Source: Nymphaea colorata (lineage: Eukaryota; Streptophyta; Magnoliopsida; Nymphaeales; Nymphaeaceae). From it: 64,000 nucleotides of DNA. Position numbers and translations under genes: made by a program. Below, piece by piece: positions 34,206 through 45,460 of this stretch; the first letter of the stretch is position 1, and each line of letters starts with the position of its first letter. The notes beneath the pieces are model-generated. The model saw nothing but the letters and a program-made list of their open reading frames with translations. It ran no database searches and had not been told where the DNA came from. The DNA is taken from contig NC_045143.1 of the NCBI RefSeq assembly GCF_008831285.2, forward strand, positions 19,307,655 through 19,371,654. Direction: 5' to 3'.

Positions 34206-35895
34206 GTAATGCAATCGTATTTGGGGTAGAAAAGTCAAAATTCCCCATAACGGACTACTTTGTTCACTTTTGTTTGAGCAAATTAATAGGACCGGCCATC
34301 TCCATGATGATTGCCAGATTTGGTTATTCATGTTGTAAAGTGTTAGGGATTTGTGTTTTCCTTATATCCAGCCTAAGGCACTGATGTTCCATGAGATAAG
34401 ATCCATTTATGACCAATTGATCACTGATGGTGCTTGAATTGCCTCTATTATATCCCAGTTCTTCCCCAAAATGATCATCAGTCATCCTTGTACTAGTCAA
34501 GGATGCTACATATATACTAGATTTCTTTTATTTGTAGTCTACTTTTTCAACTAACTGAAAGCATATGTACGTCATTTTGCATAATTTAGTGGCATGAAAT
34601 GATAAAAAGCTTACGTTGTCATGGTTGTTAATGTGATAGATTTATATTAAATCAAATTTGACTAAGTAGATTTGATAAATAAATAGCACTCTATTAGTAA
34701 TGAAATTAAATTTTACATGCAGTTTTGAGTCCAAGTGTGCTCGAGCTTTGAAAATCTTTGCTGTTTGTAAAAATATTAGATTTAAAGTCAGTTGGAATCA
34801 AATTCAGTTTTAGAAAAACAACATTCAACCCAAATCTCACACCAAAACCAATTATAGAGATGATAAGCTCAGACATCAATCTACACCATTTCCAACCCAT
34901 TTGTAGCTCTAACCTTCATTTTGGCCTTCATTATATTTTAATACATTTTGTGTTTTTGAGAAGCTCAATTGTATTTCCTGCGTATCCAACTAGTCATAGC
35001 TGTACTCCTTAACTTTTATACTTTTATGTCATTTATGTAGACTTGAACTTCCACATTGTGCATCTCTCTCTCTCTCTTTGTGTTTCTCCATATATATATA
35101 TATATATATATTTCTTTTTCCTTCCTCTTTTGTTTATGACAAAGCCAGAATTTTTTTTAAGGGGCACTAACAATTTCAATTCACATAATCTGTTTTGAAC
35201 TTGTTAAGATGCGAAGCGCAGAGGAGGTTTTCAGATAGCAGCCTAAAACCAGTTTTTGGATAATCCAAAAACACCATTCAGGCACATGAGGATGACAAAA
35301 AAAAAAAGTGGTTTTTGCCAAAACTCAGTTTTCACAAAACCTGGTTTTGATAAAAGGACTGAAAAACCTTTTGTTTTTACCCCTCCCCAAACTTTTATCT
35401 TGTCAACTAAACATCCAAACAATGTGTTAAAAATTGTTAGCTGCTTGAGGGTGTCATCCAAAAGATTCCCAAAGTTTCATCTTAATGCATCAATGCGGTT
35501 TGAGTTCTCTTCAAGGCAAAACATATACAAAACTAAAAATTTACAGTGCCCCATGTCATCATTTCTGAACGGTTCAGATTGCAAAGCAAAATCAAGGTTT
35601 TCCTTTAGCCCTTGGTCCATAACAATAACATGTGAATTTGACTATGGACTTAATTGAGCCCGTGTGTGGAGCTATATTATGTCTTCTAGAAGACCCCTTG
35701 ATTAATGCTGCCATGAGAGCAATAACAGTGTCATATGCTATACGTTGATTAGACCACGATGAACCAAACCTTTCATTTCAAGTTTTCCTTTTCTTTTTCT
35801 TTATTTTTATTCTGCTGAATCCTTACTTACAAAGCATACATGGATATTCAACTTGCTGGTAAAAATGAGTAAAAAATCTTAGAGGTAGTGGCTTG
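34206..35895. other. Intergenic, no gene recognised
   Basis: AT-rich; contains (CT)n and (TA)n microsatellites at 35064-35111 and an imperfect inverted sequence of TTTTGG/CCAAAA type at about 35240-35370. No coding motif recognised. Confidence 0.4.
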
Positions 35896-36070
35896 TAGGG
35901 GCGGAGTCAAGGGGGGGCTCGCATGGGTCTGGCTCCACCTCAAATTTATATATATATAATTTTACTTGTCTTATATAAAAATTTTGAGAAATAATAATTT
36001 AGCCCATGTCAAAACTTAGAAACTTTAATTCACCCCTCTTATAAAAAATTTTTTGCTTCACCCCTTGAGG
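35896..36070 (+). repeat. Dispersed repeat pair, plus-oriented copy
   Basis: It begins GGGGCGGAGTCAAGGGG and ends TTCACCCCTTGAG, with an AT-rich centre (CTTATATAAAAATTTTGAG). It is related, in inverse orientation, to 39683-39848. The ends look like a short non-autonomous element. Confidence 0.55.
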
Positions 36071-37917
36071 CTTGGTCTTCCGCCATCAAAAGAGAAAGTT
36101 TGGGTTCTAATCCTATGAGAACTATCGTCAGCACAAACTTAAGTAGACATTTTTGTCATTGGTAACTCCTTAAAAGCTGTATTCGTCTGTCTTGTTTTGC
36201 TACGATGGCTTAGGCTTCGGCTATCAAGAAAGCAGAGAGATCAAATCGAGAGGCAGAGGCAGATGTGGATACTCTGCGGGCAATTATCCACACACACAAA
36301 CCTACATGTTTATGGCAGTTTTTCTTATTTACATATTAGCACCTTTGGAAACTTTAATATTTGATAATAGTGCCCCTTAGTTAGAATTTTCGGGCTTTAC
36401 TCCAGATCAAGTCTGATGAAAACTTGAAGGAGCTTATAGGCTAGGAGCCCCACACGGGTGACCAAAATGACCTAGAAGCCCCTCATTTTTTTTCACATGC
36501 TATGGGAACAACCCTATCAATATGCACCACCCGTGGCATTGAAATCTCTAAAATGTGCATTTCTTTTTCAGAAATGACTACAATGCCCCAACTGCCTTTG
36601 GTACATATGCTGGCGTGTAAACAATAGGATGGTGTATGCAACGCTAGGCGTATATAGGCCTTGAAGCAGCAGTAAAGCTATATAATATATATAATAGGGC
36701 ACATGACTGTAAAATCGCCAAAATACCTTCATTAAAATAAAAAAGAAAAAAACAAACTTTCTGAAAGGGTAAAAAAGGGTTGTGAAAAAGTAAAAAAAAA
36801 AAAAAGTCTAAACTACCGACAGATGGCAAGGATATCTGAAATAGCCAAAATACCCAAAAAAAACCTTGTTTCTGTCGTTGCCATGAAGGCCAGAATATTA
36901 TCTACCGACGGACAACAAGGCATGTCTTGGCTTGCCTGTAGTTTTGCAAAGTCTATCATAAAGTCTTGCAATTTGTCCTGATCACGTGAACAAGGTCGTC
37001 GGGTAAAGACACTCTTTGCAATTGGCACTTTGCGCGGTGATAATTTCCTAGAGTCTAAACATTTTGACTCCCATTTGCCACTTTATTTGACGATACTTTT
37101 GCACAATGATTTTTTTTTTTTTTCCTTTTCTATCTATTGGACTTTTAAGAAGAGACAACTTTGCACCGCCTGATCTTTAACTAACATATATCTAATCTTT
37201 TTGTCAACTATCGAGGACATACATGCGTTCAATTGAATTAATTGCAAAAAATATGAACCTTCATTATTCTAGTAAAAAAACAAAAGTTATGTGTTGACAT
37301 TCAAAATGCTTAGTTCTCAAATGAATGGTAAACAAATCCGACGGGTTTACATAGATCTAAGATTGGTACACATTTCCTTTAGGGACCTGACAAGATGTCG
37401 GCCAAAAAAGAAACATCATAATGAAGCCAATTCCTAAACATGCATCCAACAATGTAAAAAGCACAAATCAACTGATATGAAACAGACATTACAGATAAGT
37501 GTGGTTTGATTTGGTCAGTATTTACTGCAGGCAGTCAGCATGCAACATGTGAGTTTCAGACCGATCAGTGGGCGAAAACAAACATGGCAGGAAGTAAGCA
37601 AGGCCATGCATGGAGCTAAGATATTTTTCAGCAAGTCAAAGAGAAAGGCGTAGCCCACTGGGAAAAGAAACCCAGCTCCTAATGTTGATTGATTCTTACT
37701 TCATTGCAGTAGAGATCGATCTGCTGCAAGTTTAATTGCACAAGTTTTTATTTCACCAATGAACAAACAAGGCACCACAAGCTTTTTCTTCATCCTTTTT
37801 ATTTGTTTCTTTCTAATTATTGCTGTATGAAAGCCCCCTTCACCGGGGCAGCCTGCCATTCTCTTGAACTCCTTTAAATTCAGTGGCTTCTTAGTGTGAG
37901 CTCATCTTATCCAGTAT

Positions 37918-37918
<1 letters not shown>
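36071..37918. other. Upstream region of the kinase-less lectin gene
   Basis: AT-rich intergenic DNA with no reading frame that I recognise. Confidence 0.4.

Positions 37919-37951
<33 letters not shown>
37919..37951 (+). repeat. (GA)n tract in the leader of the kinase-less lectin gene
   Basis: About 16 GA units ending 17 bases before the start codon. GA repeats in plant leaders can be bound by BBR/BPC factors. The full-length paralogue at 27790 also has a GA-rich leader. Confidence 0.85.
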
Positions 37952-37955
<4 letters not shown>

Positions 37956-37968
37956 CTTCATCTTTTGC

Positions 37969-39228
37969 ATGCACTCGATGGATCTGTTTGCTGCACTATT
38001 GACCTGCCTCTGTTTGCTGATACTATCCTCAGCTAGCGCTTATGGAAGCATACCTCTGGGTTCATCACTCTCATCCAAAAATACTGGAGTCGCCTGGACT
38101 TCGCCGTCCGGCGACTTTGCATTCGGTTTCTACCCTGTCCCCGGCAATCTCTTCGTGGTCGGCATCTGGTTCGACAGGATCCCAGGGAAGACTCTGGTTT
38201 GGACGGCCAACCGGGACAAGCCGGCGGCTAGAGGATCCACGGTGCAGCTCACGGCCGATGGCACACTGGTATTGAAAGATGGCCGTGGTGCCATTGTCAT
38301 GACAATTGCGTCCAGTCCCAGCGGCGGCGTTGCCTCCGCTGCGATGCTAGACTCCGGCAACTTTGTGCTCCAAGGCTCAGCCGGATCTGCTGATCTCAAA
38401 TGGCAGAGCTTCGACCACCCCACGGATACCATCCTGCCCGGGCAGGTCCTCAACCCCGAGTCCGAGCTCCGTGCTGCTTCATCAGACAGCGATCTCTCCA
38501 CCGGAAAGTTCTTCCTCAAGATGCAGAGCGACGGCAATCTCGTGCTCAATCGAGACGGCAACCCGATCGACCAATACAACATTGCTTACGCGTCCAACAC
38601 AGCCGGTACTCCGGGAAAATTGGTCTTTGATGGAACAGGCAGCATCTACATCTTGCGCTCGGACAACACCAAATACGTGCTGACGCCCTCCGGAAGCGTT
38701 CCCATTCCGGCGAGCAGCTCCTACCAAAGAGCAACCCTCGGCTACGATGGCGTTTTCCGGCAATACACCTTCCCAAAGACGAGCAGCAGCAGCTCTAGCT
38801 CGCAGACTTGGACCAGAATATGGGCTACCACAGAAGACCCGTGCACCGTCCCCGGCATCTGCGGGGTGAACGGGTACTGCGTCCTCGGAGCCGATCAGAA
38901 ACCCCGCTGCCTGTGCCCCAACAAGTACAGCTACCTAGACCCGAGCAACATGTTCATGGGGTGCAAGAATGATTTCCCGGTGCAGGACTGCAGGGGAGGT
39001 CAGCAGTACGTGCTCGAGTCGATCGCGAACGTGGACTGGCCGTTCGGAGACTATGAGATGATCAACAACATGGACGAGGAGAGATGCAGGGCGGCGTGCA
39101 TGTCCGATTGCCTCTGCACGGTGGCCATTTACAGGGTGCAGACGTGCTGGAAGAAGAAGGTCCCTCTGTTCAGGGGCCGAATGAATGTGGATATACAGTC
39201 TGTTGCTCTTATCAAGGTGCCAAAATAA
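37969..39228 (+). CDS. Secreted G-type lectin/EGF/PAN-like protein lacking membrane and kinase domains
   Basis: A 419-aa intron-free frame, clearly paralogous to residues 1-419 of the receptor kinase at 27790. Signal peptide about 1-25; bulb-lectin domain about 28-150 (VWTANRD, AMLDSGNFVLQ, WQSFDHPTDTILPGQ); EGF-like cluster (DPC...GICGVNGYC...CLCP); PAN-like region (CRAACMSDCLC...CWKKK). It ends ALIKVPK then TAA, exactly where the paralogue continues toward its membrane helix. No transmembrane segment, GPI-type tail or kinase follows, and no kinase remnant is visible downstream. Coding sequence is clearly GC-richer than the paralogue and the surrounding DNA. Predicted secreted to the apoplast; it could act as a soluble lectin or decoy, which is inference. 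It might also be a truncated relic, but the frame is intact. M1 or M4 could be the start. Confidence 0.9.
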   Translation: MHSMDLFAALLTCLCLLILSSASAYGSIPLGSSLSSKNTGVAWTSPSGDFAFGFYPVPGNLFVVGIWFDRIPGKTLVWTANRDKPAARGSTVQLTADGTLVLKDGRGAIVMTIASSPSGGVASAAMLDSGNFVLQGSAGSADLKWQSFDHPTDTILPGQVLNPESELRAASSDSDLSTGKFFLKMQSDGNLVLNRDGNPIDQYNIAYASNTAGTPGKLVFDGTGSIYILRSDNTKYVLTPSGSVPIPASSSYQRATLGYDGVFRQYTFPKTSSSSSSSQTWTRIWATTEDPCTVPGICGVNGYCVLGADQKPRCLCPNKYSYLDPSNMFMGCKNDFPVQDCRGGQQYVLESIANVDWPFGDYEMINNMDEERCRAACMSDCLCTVAIYRVQTCWKKKVPLFRGRMNVDIQSVALIKVPK

Positions 39229-41384
39229 GAGCTGACGCATCGGAAAACGATTGGGTGGGATCACTAGTGTTGAATAAATTAACCACAAGACGAGGAGAAG
39301 CCCGTCTATGTAGTAGCTTTGCTTGGTAATAACGCTGAATTAATATACTTGCCTTCCAAGTGGGCTTAATTTGGGTTTTAGTCGTTTTGCTTTTGACGAA
39401 ACGGGTTGTGAAAAAAATCTTTTTCTTTCCTCACCCGCTTGTCCAAGAATGGCTGAATCTAACTGGTAATATGTGATCTGCCATGACTCCTCCGATCCGA
39501 TTCAATGATGGGTTACATAGATATACTACTCGACTCGAGCAGTGGAGTTTGGGATGCAAATGGATCCAATTTTACATTAAATATCTGACCGGAATGGTTT
39601 CAAAAAAGTTAGACGGATAGAAAAAAAAATAGTTTGGGATGCAAATGGATCCAATTTAGACCGGATATTTGATCCCAACAACGAAGGGTGGAGCAAGAGG
39701 TCAAATTAAAGTTTTTAAATTTTGATTAGGTCGAAATATTATTTTTTCAAATTTTTTTATATAAAACAAGCAAAATTTTCTAAAATTACATGTAAATTTT
39801 AAAAACAAAATATGAAGTGGAGCCAGGGTCCATGCGCCTCTCTGCCCTTACCAACAACCCTTGTGGGGAAGAATACAACACCAAGTTGATTGTGCACTAT
39901 CTCCTTACTAGGCAGATGTAGATCTGGACCTTGGAAGTAAGGGAGATGGATTTAACTCTTTTCTGGGTGGTGGGTTGTAATCTTCTAGCTTACCCAGAAC
40001 TTTCATTCGTTGATCGTGATCATGACTGGAATTGTTAAAAAAGTTGGACATATTGAAAATTTTAACATCTGAATTATAGATTGCATGGAATTCAGATTTA
40101 AGAAATGATACCAATTACATTGGGACTCAGATTCAAATATCTTATTGAATGATTAAGTTTTAGTTTTAAATAAATGTCTTATATCCAACATATGGGCATT
40201 TTGAAAGTCGTTTCCAGAAACATATCTTAACTCTTACAAATTTAAGAATCGGATTGAGATCTCATTTGGAATGTAAGTACAGATTTGGATATGATATAAA
40301 TTTGTACCGGAATCTAAATTGGATTCAAATATGTAAATATGCATCCATAAACAGTGCGTACAACATCCAATTTATTTAAATCTGAACTTGAATCCAAATA
40401 TGCAGACATCCAATAAATCGGATTGAGCATTCCAATCCGATCTGTAGATATGCATCCTTCATTAAGTGATGCTTTCTTACATCATGCATGTCAATATTCT
40501 AAAAATCGGTTTAAAAATAGCCAGTCAAGTGAAAATTGAGCAACGCAGTTGAATCGGTTGTTATCAAATTAAGAGATGATATGTAAATAAATAAATTAAA
40601 CTTAGTTTAAAATAACAAAGATTTCAAGGAACGCAATCAATAAATTAAAACTGATACATACGCAATATATTCTTGAATTAGTCACTGATTTAAATCAATT
40701 TGCCACGAATCACGGTTTCCATTCAACAATGACGAACCAAACGTGATTGAGTCGCAACCGTGAGGTGAGAGTCGTGCAACTTCGTGTGCTTTAGTCGAGG
40801 AATAAAATCATCAATCTGCCGCGAATCGACGTAACAATGATGAAAGTGATCGAGTGGCGAGAGAGTGTCAGTTCTTGTGCTCTAGTGTGGGAGAGCCGTA
40901 TGTATGCGCACTCAAACTCGGCCTTTCGTTTAGTGGGCGCCATGTGCCTACCATTGCTTTAACTTATCGGGACCTGCTTCTGTACGTTCATGCAACAATC
41001 GTGCCATATTTTTGTTTCCACCTTCTCTTCCAGATCGACTTTCTTATTTCCAGCTTTTGATTCCTCTGACCTTCCATCGGTTTGCAGGTATGGCACTTTC
41101 ACCTTTGCTTCCAAAACGCAAGGCATCGAATATTACTTCTTCTCTTACCACGAGTTGCAAGTAATTGGCCGACAGGCTCACGTGCTTCAACCTCTACTTG
41201 AATCCACCACCTCATTAGGACTTCCAAGAAATGCTCTTAGTAAGCCTTCGGATGGCCACTCTACCATATAACAAAGGTCTTTGAACTCGCTTTGAAAAAC
41301 CAGCATGGTCTCTCTCTCTCTTGAAGATTGTGAAGCCCCACATTGTGACTAACAAGTCTTGTAATTTCAAGCCGTTGCACTCAA
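39229..41384. other. Intergenic, repeats only
   Basis: Contains a short duplication (TTTGGGATGCAAATGGATCC at about 39548 and 39632), a repeat copy at 39683-39848 and AT-rich sequence. The frames at 40854-41271 show no recognised family. Confidence 0.4.
39683..39848 (-). repeat. Dispersed repeat pair, minus-oriented copy
   Basis: On the minus strand it reads GGCTCCAC, then TTTTATATAAAAAAATTTG, ACTTTAATTTGACC and GCTCCACCCTT, following the order of 35896-36070. The pair thus forms inverted copies on either side of the kinase-less lectin gene. Confidence 0.55.
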
Positions 41385-41546
41385 GGTTGTTTGGTCGGGT
41401 CTAACACTCTTTCAATGTTTCATGAATCTATTTTAAAGATTGGATCAGGCAGAATGCTAAAGATTAACTTATTATGAATCTGTCTCAATCTTTAAAACAG
41501 ATTGATTATTCAGAAACTCACATAATGTTTTTACCACCAAACAACC
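41385..41546. mobile_element. Foldback MITE, 162 bp
   Basis: It begins GGTTGTTTGGT and ends ACCAAACAACC, perfect 11-bp terminal inverted repeats (the right end has one extra CC-type spacing inside). A second inner inverted pair, AATCTATTTTAAAGATTG and CAATCTTTAAAACAGATT, shows it can fold over most of its length. No coding capacity. Confidence 0.75.
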
Positions 41547-42135
41547 AAAGTTTGCTTGAAATTGGCAAGACTCTATGGAGTATGCTCTCTGTTTTGCTTT
41601 AGATGCCAACAGTACCAGGTCATTATATATGGCTTCATTTTCAAAATGAAGGACCACCACCATTACTCGTAGATCTTGGACCACTCCTTCTCACTGGCAA
41701 TAGTATATGCCTTACAGCACCATGTGCACTCATCCATCCATCGACTTTTGGTAATTCTACCTGCTATCCGCCATGACGAAAGGCTCCAATGCCATCAAGA
41801 GCTGGTCCTCTGTTTTTTGGCTGCACCTTGAAAGATTTCCTCAACCCTTGACAGACTAGAAATCTAGCTGTGATGTGGGATTTCCTACAAACAATCGGCC
41901 ATGATCTGGAAGGCTGATCAAGTGGCTCGATGGACGAGCATTCCACCCAGGTCTTCCCTTTGCCTTTCTACCTGATGGTCCATGCATGGGAAGATTAATT
42001 TCCAAAGTTATGCACAAGAGTGTTTTATGATCACTCACTGGAGTCTACGGTTTAGGGAACCTTGCCTTCTTGACAGTGAGGTGGTATGATGAATACTAAT
42101 CCTGGTGAAACGGAAAGAGGATAGAGTGTTGAGGA

Positions 42136-42437
42136 TGGTAATGGTTGCATCATTATGGAAAGCATCTCTAGCAAATCAGCTGGCAATTATGATCATTACC
42201 ATGATCTAATTGGAGAACAGTTAAAGATAATCAAGGAATTATTGTGTTGTTAATATGGACAATAAATGCATTCTACCGGTCCTTAAAATAAGGAGTTGTC
42301 CTAATTGCGTAAAGGATTATATATAAATGATATTGCACACCACTGATTCCAAGGTCAATGGTGGCCTTCCATGCATCCATGGAAAAGTTTTCAGCCACCT
42401 TATACCATTTCTTATCGTTATTTTATACCTTTCTTCA
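42136..42437 (+). repeat. Left LTR of TRIM
   Basis: 302 bp; contains ATATATAAATG near 42321 as a possible TATA box and matches 42688-42989 throughout, e.g. CATCATTATGGAAAGCAT, then TTATTGTGTTGTTAAT and CCACTGATTCCAAGGTC. Confidence 0.8.
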
Positions 42438-42687
42438 TGGTATCAAAGCAATGCTTGCAAAAGAAGACTAACGCCTCAATGAAATTAAGCCCCTTGACAA
42501 CCAAAAAAGATTGCCAACTTCTTCATCAAAGCAAGAAGCCGATTCAAGTTTATTAAACAAGAAGCACGACCTCGACAGCAAACTAAGACTCAGCAAATCG
42601 CCATCCAATTTGAAGGGGAACGAAAGACGATAATGCATTGAGAATGAAAGTAATAATAGTTGACGGAGACAATCATGGGAGCACATA

Positions 42688-42989
42688 TGACAATGATGTC
42701 ATCATTATGGAAAGCATGCCTAGCAAATTCGGTGGCAATTATGACCATTACTGTGATTTAATTACAGAACGGTCTATGCTAATCAAGCAATTATTGTGTT
42801 GTTAATGTGGATAATAAATATATTTCAACTACTTATTAAAACAAGGAGCTATCTTAGCTGTGTGAAGGCTTATGTATGAATGAGATTACGTACCACTGAT
42901 TCCAAGGTCGTTGGTGGCCTTTCATGGGCTAGAAAAAAAGTTTCAGCAATGTTAAAACTATTTCTTATCTTTGTTTCATGTCTTCTTCA
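42688..42989 (+). repeat. Right LTR of TRIM
   Basis: 302 bp, same length as the left copy, starting TGACAATGATG and ending CTTCTTCA. A weak purine stretch (ATGGGAG) precedes it. Confidence 0.8.
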
Positions 42990-45460
42990 AACAGTAGAGG
43001 TAGAGGTAGTAGGTTTAGGACCCTTTTTACCATGGGATCGGCTTCACTGCTTTATTATGTTGCCAATAAGCTTGAGCACAAACCTAGCTCAACCAACCTA
43101 ATTTCTTACAATTTTTCTTGGCCACCACAAAAGAGTTTCAAGGAATAATTGCTTCAAGAAGGACTCACCAAATTTCAACCATTTTGCATTGGCAAATTCC
43201 CAAATATGACCCTTGGAAGATTGTAGGTTGTTGCTGCAAATGGCACAAATTTTGAGATTTGTCCTTCTTCAACTTCATTGGGTAGGAAATAGGTAGTGAC
43301 GGCTGACCATGACCAGACTTCCAAGAATCCAAATCTTGGAGACCCCATCCTTGGGCTCGCCTTCCTAGCAGTAGCATCAAATGTTACCAACTAGGGCAGG
43401 TAAGGGTGTCGAGTGTCTTGTGCCCTCATCTCTCCTTCACTCATACAAGAAAACCCCCAGTAACCATTAGATACCTTCCAAAAAGCCCATTGGTTTGTGT
43501 AGCATAAGACAAGTATAACATGAAGTTTTAGCCCCTTTACATAGGCACGTAAATGATCGACCTTACAGTTACCATTTTCCTACAAATGGCAACATCCAAT
43601 TTCCTCATATCAACCCCCATTCCTTTAGAAGTCATTTGATAACTGTTCTTCTAAACCAACAAAAAGTCCTGCACCCTTGTCATATCAGTCCTATCATTAA
43701 TGTTTTCAATCCACTATTTGATCATTTTAATTCATTTTGTCCAGTGATTTGTCTAGTCATTGTTTCCTTTGCAGATCATCTCGTCCACCATGTTCATTTT
43801 ATTCAACATTTGAATTTTATTACACTTGTGATCAGTCAGCCACATTTGCCGGCTCGTAACTTCTGGCTGAGAACTCCAACGGGGTTGAGCTTGGGTTAGT
43901 TGGAAAGAAAATCAAAAGATCTATCCAATGAGTATAAGAAATCCTGGGTTGGAGACCGTTTACTCCTTCAAACTTGGCTCCAAAAAGAAACATAAATACT
44001 ACCAGTCCTGACTGCGCAAACTACTCAAACTGCTAACTTTCAGAGTTTTAACTGAAAGGAGTTCCTATTGCAGCGATCTATAGCTTGTCAAAAAGGCAAT
44101 GGGACGAGCTTTTTAATGGACTCTAGAGGGCGAAGATCTGAGCTCATTTGGTGGGTTAGACATAGCTAAGAACAAGGCTTCTGAATTAGCTCGATAGACC
44201 TTTCCTCGGGCAGTTGCAGGGCATATTTTGAGCTGGCTTTTGGAGATCGATCTGAGCAGGATCTTGTCGCCCCCTAGACGAATGAAAGAAGGGCTTTTGA
44301 ATAGCAGTCTGAGGTGAGTTGACAGCATCAAGATGGGGAGGAAAGGGGGCAAGTTGGCTAGGTGAATCAATGTAACAAATAGTTGGTGTATGGCTCACAT
44401 TTGGGCTTGGAGACTTAGGAAACTGATGATCGGTGTGGGTTACAATACTCTGATAGGTTCGGGTTTTGGAAGGAAGATAGGAAGTACGATGAATTAGAAG
44501 GAGGTAGCTGGGATTACGAGAAAACATTCGGGATCGCCGGATTCCAGCAAAAGGAGTAAATTCATCCCATTGGGGAAAATGCATAAATCGAATGGTTCTT
44601 CTCTAATTGATGGTTTGGATCAGTAGATTAGGGGCTGGGGAATCAGATTCTGAAGTTTGTTGGGAAATCCAAGAGGAATCCAATGGCTTTTAGCCGAACA
44701 ATCATAAGTGAAGGTTATCGATAGAGAGCGAAATGAGAAAACATGGCCTACCTGGAAATTGACATGGTGAATCAAGCAACATTGGCTCTGGTCGCCGAAA
44801 AATGACCCCTTGTCTATCGGTTGCCACCGATGTGGTTGCTGCTCGCCACAATGCTTCATCGGAAAGTTGAATCATATGACTTGCGAGGTGTGAGGTGTGC
44901 GTGTATGTATGTGTGTGTGTGTGTGAGAGAGAGAGAGTCGCAGGTACGACATTGCACGAGAGAGAGAGAGAGAAAGAGTCGCAGGTACGACATTGCACGA
45001 GAGAGAGAGGGCCAGCGCTTGCGTTCTGTGTTGTTCCTTGGTTTAGCACGGAACAGTGTGGAACGGGTTGGGATGTTATACCTCTCATTCTGCATCGAGT
45101 CTGTTCTGCTTATCCTGTGTCCAGCTTTTCCATTATCTACGCGAAAAACAGAGCAGGCCGTGTTGTTCCAGGATGGTCCAGTGAATTCAGACGGCCGTTG
45201 CTCCTGACAAGTGCCTCTCATCCACCGCTCATTTTGTTTGTCTAGACTAGGCCACATTGGCTGCAATCAGCTTTGTTCTTCTTAGTGTGGGCCTTTGCTT
45301 TCAACTATACTCGTTTACCTGTTCTGTAATTGTTCTCTAAAATGTCTCACTCCACCCCAACCTTTCACTTGGACCATATGCATCACAAATTTATTTCATT
45401 TTTCATTATCCCTTCTTCTAACTATTGAACATATTTTGGACACCAAGGCTGATGAGGTTG
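42990..45460. other. Intergenic, no gene recognised
   Basis: Several frames of 80-136 aa on both strands (e.g. 44186-44584 minus, Pro/Ser-rich) without a recognised family. It may hold non-conserved retrotransposon sequence. Confidence 0.4.
44905..45012. repeat. (TG)n(AG)n microsatellite with 41-bp tandem duplication
   Basis: GTCGCAGGTACGACATTGCA followed by CGAGAGAG occurs at 44937 and 44978, spaced 41 bp, between TG and GA runs. Confidence 0.85.

Larger units (their letters stand above)
42136..42989 (+). mobile_element. TRIM-type miniature LTR retrotransposon, 854 bp
   Basis: Two direct 302-bp terminal repeats (42136-42437 and 42688-42989) flank a 250-bp non-coding centre. Both begin TG and end CTTCTTCA or TTTCTTCA. 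A primer-binding site, TGGTATCAAAGC, starts at the base after the left repeat (42438-42449). LTRs plus primer site without gag or pol define a TRIM. The repeats differ at many positions, so the insertion is old; a target duplication is not evident. Confidence 0.85.

Noticed and set aside
38042-39329. Open frames on both strands overlapping the kinase-less lectin gene
   Set aside because: Produced by the GC-rich codon usage of the real gene.
42136-42989. TRIM target-site duplication
   Set aside because: The five bases on each side (GAGGA and AACAG) do not match, so no duplication is claimed.
44186-44584. 132-aa Pro/Ser-rich minus-strand frame
   Set aside because: No motif, start context or neighbour supports a gene.
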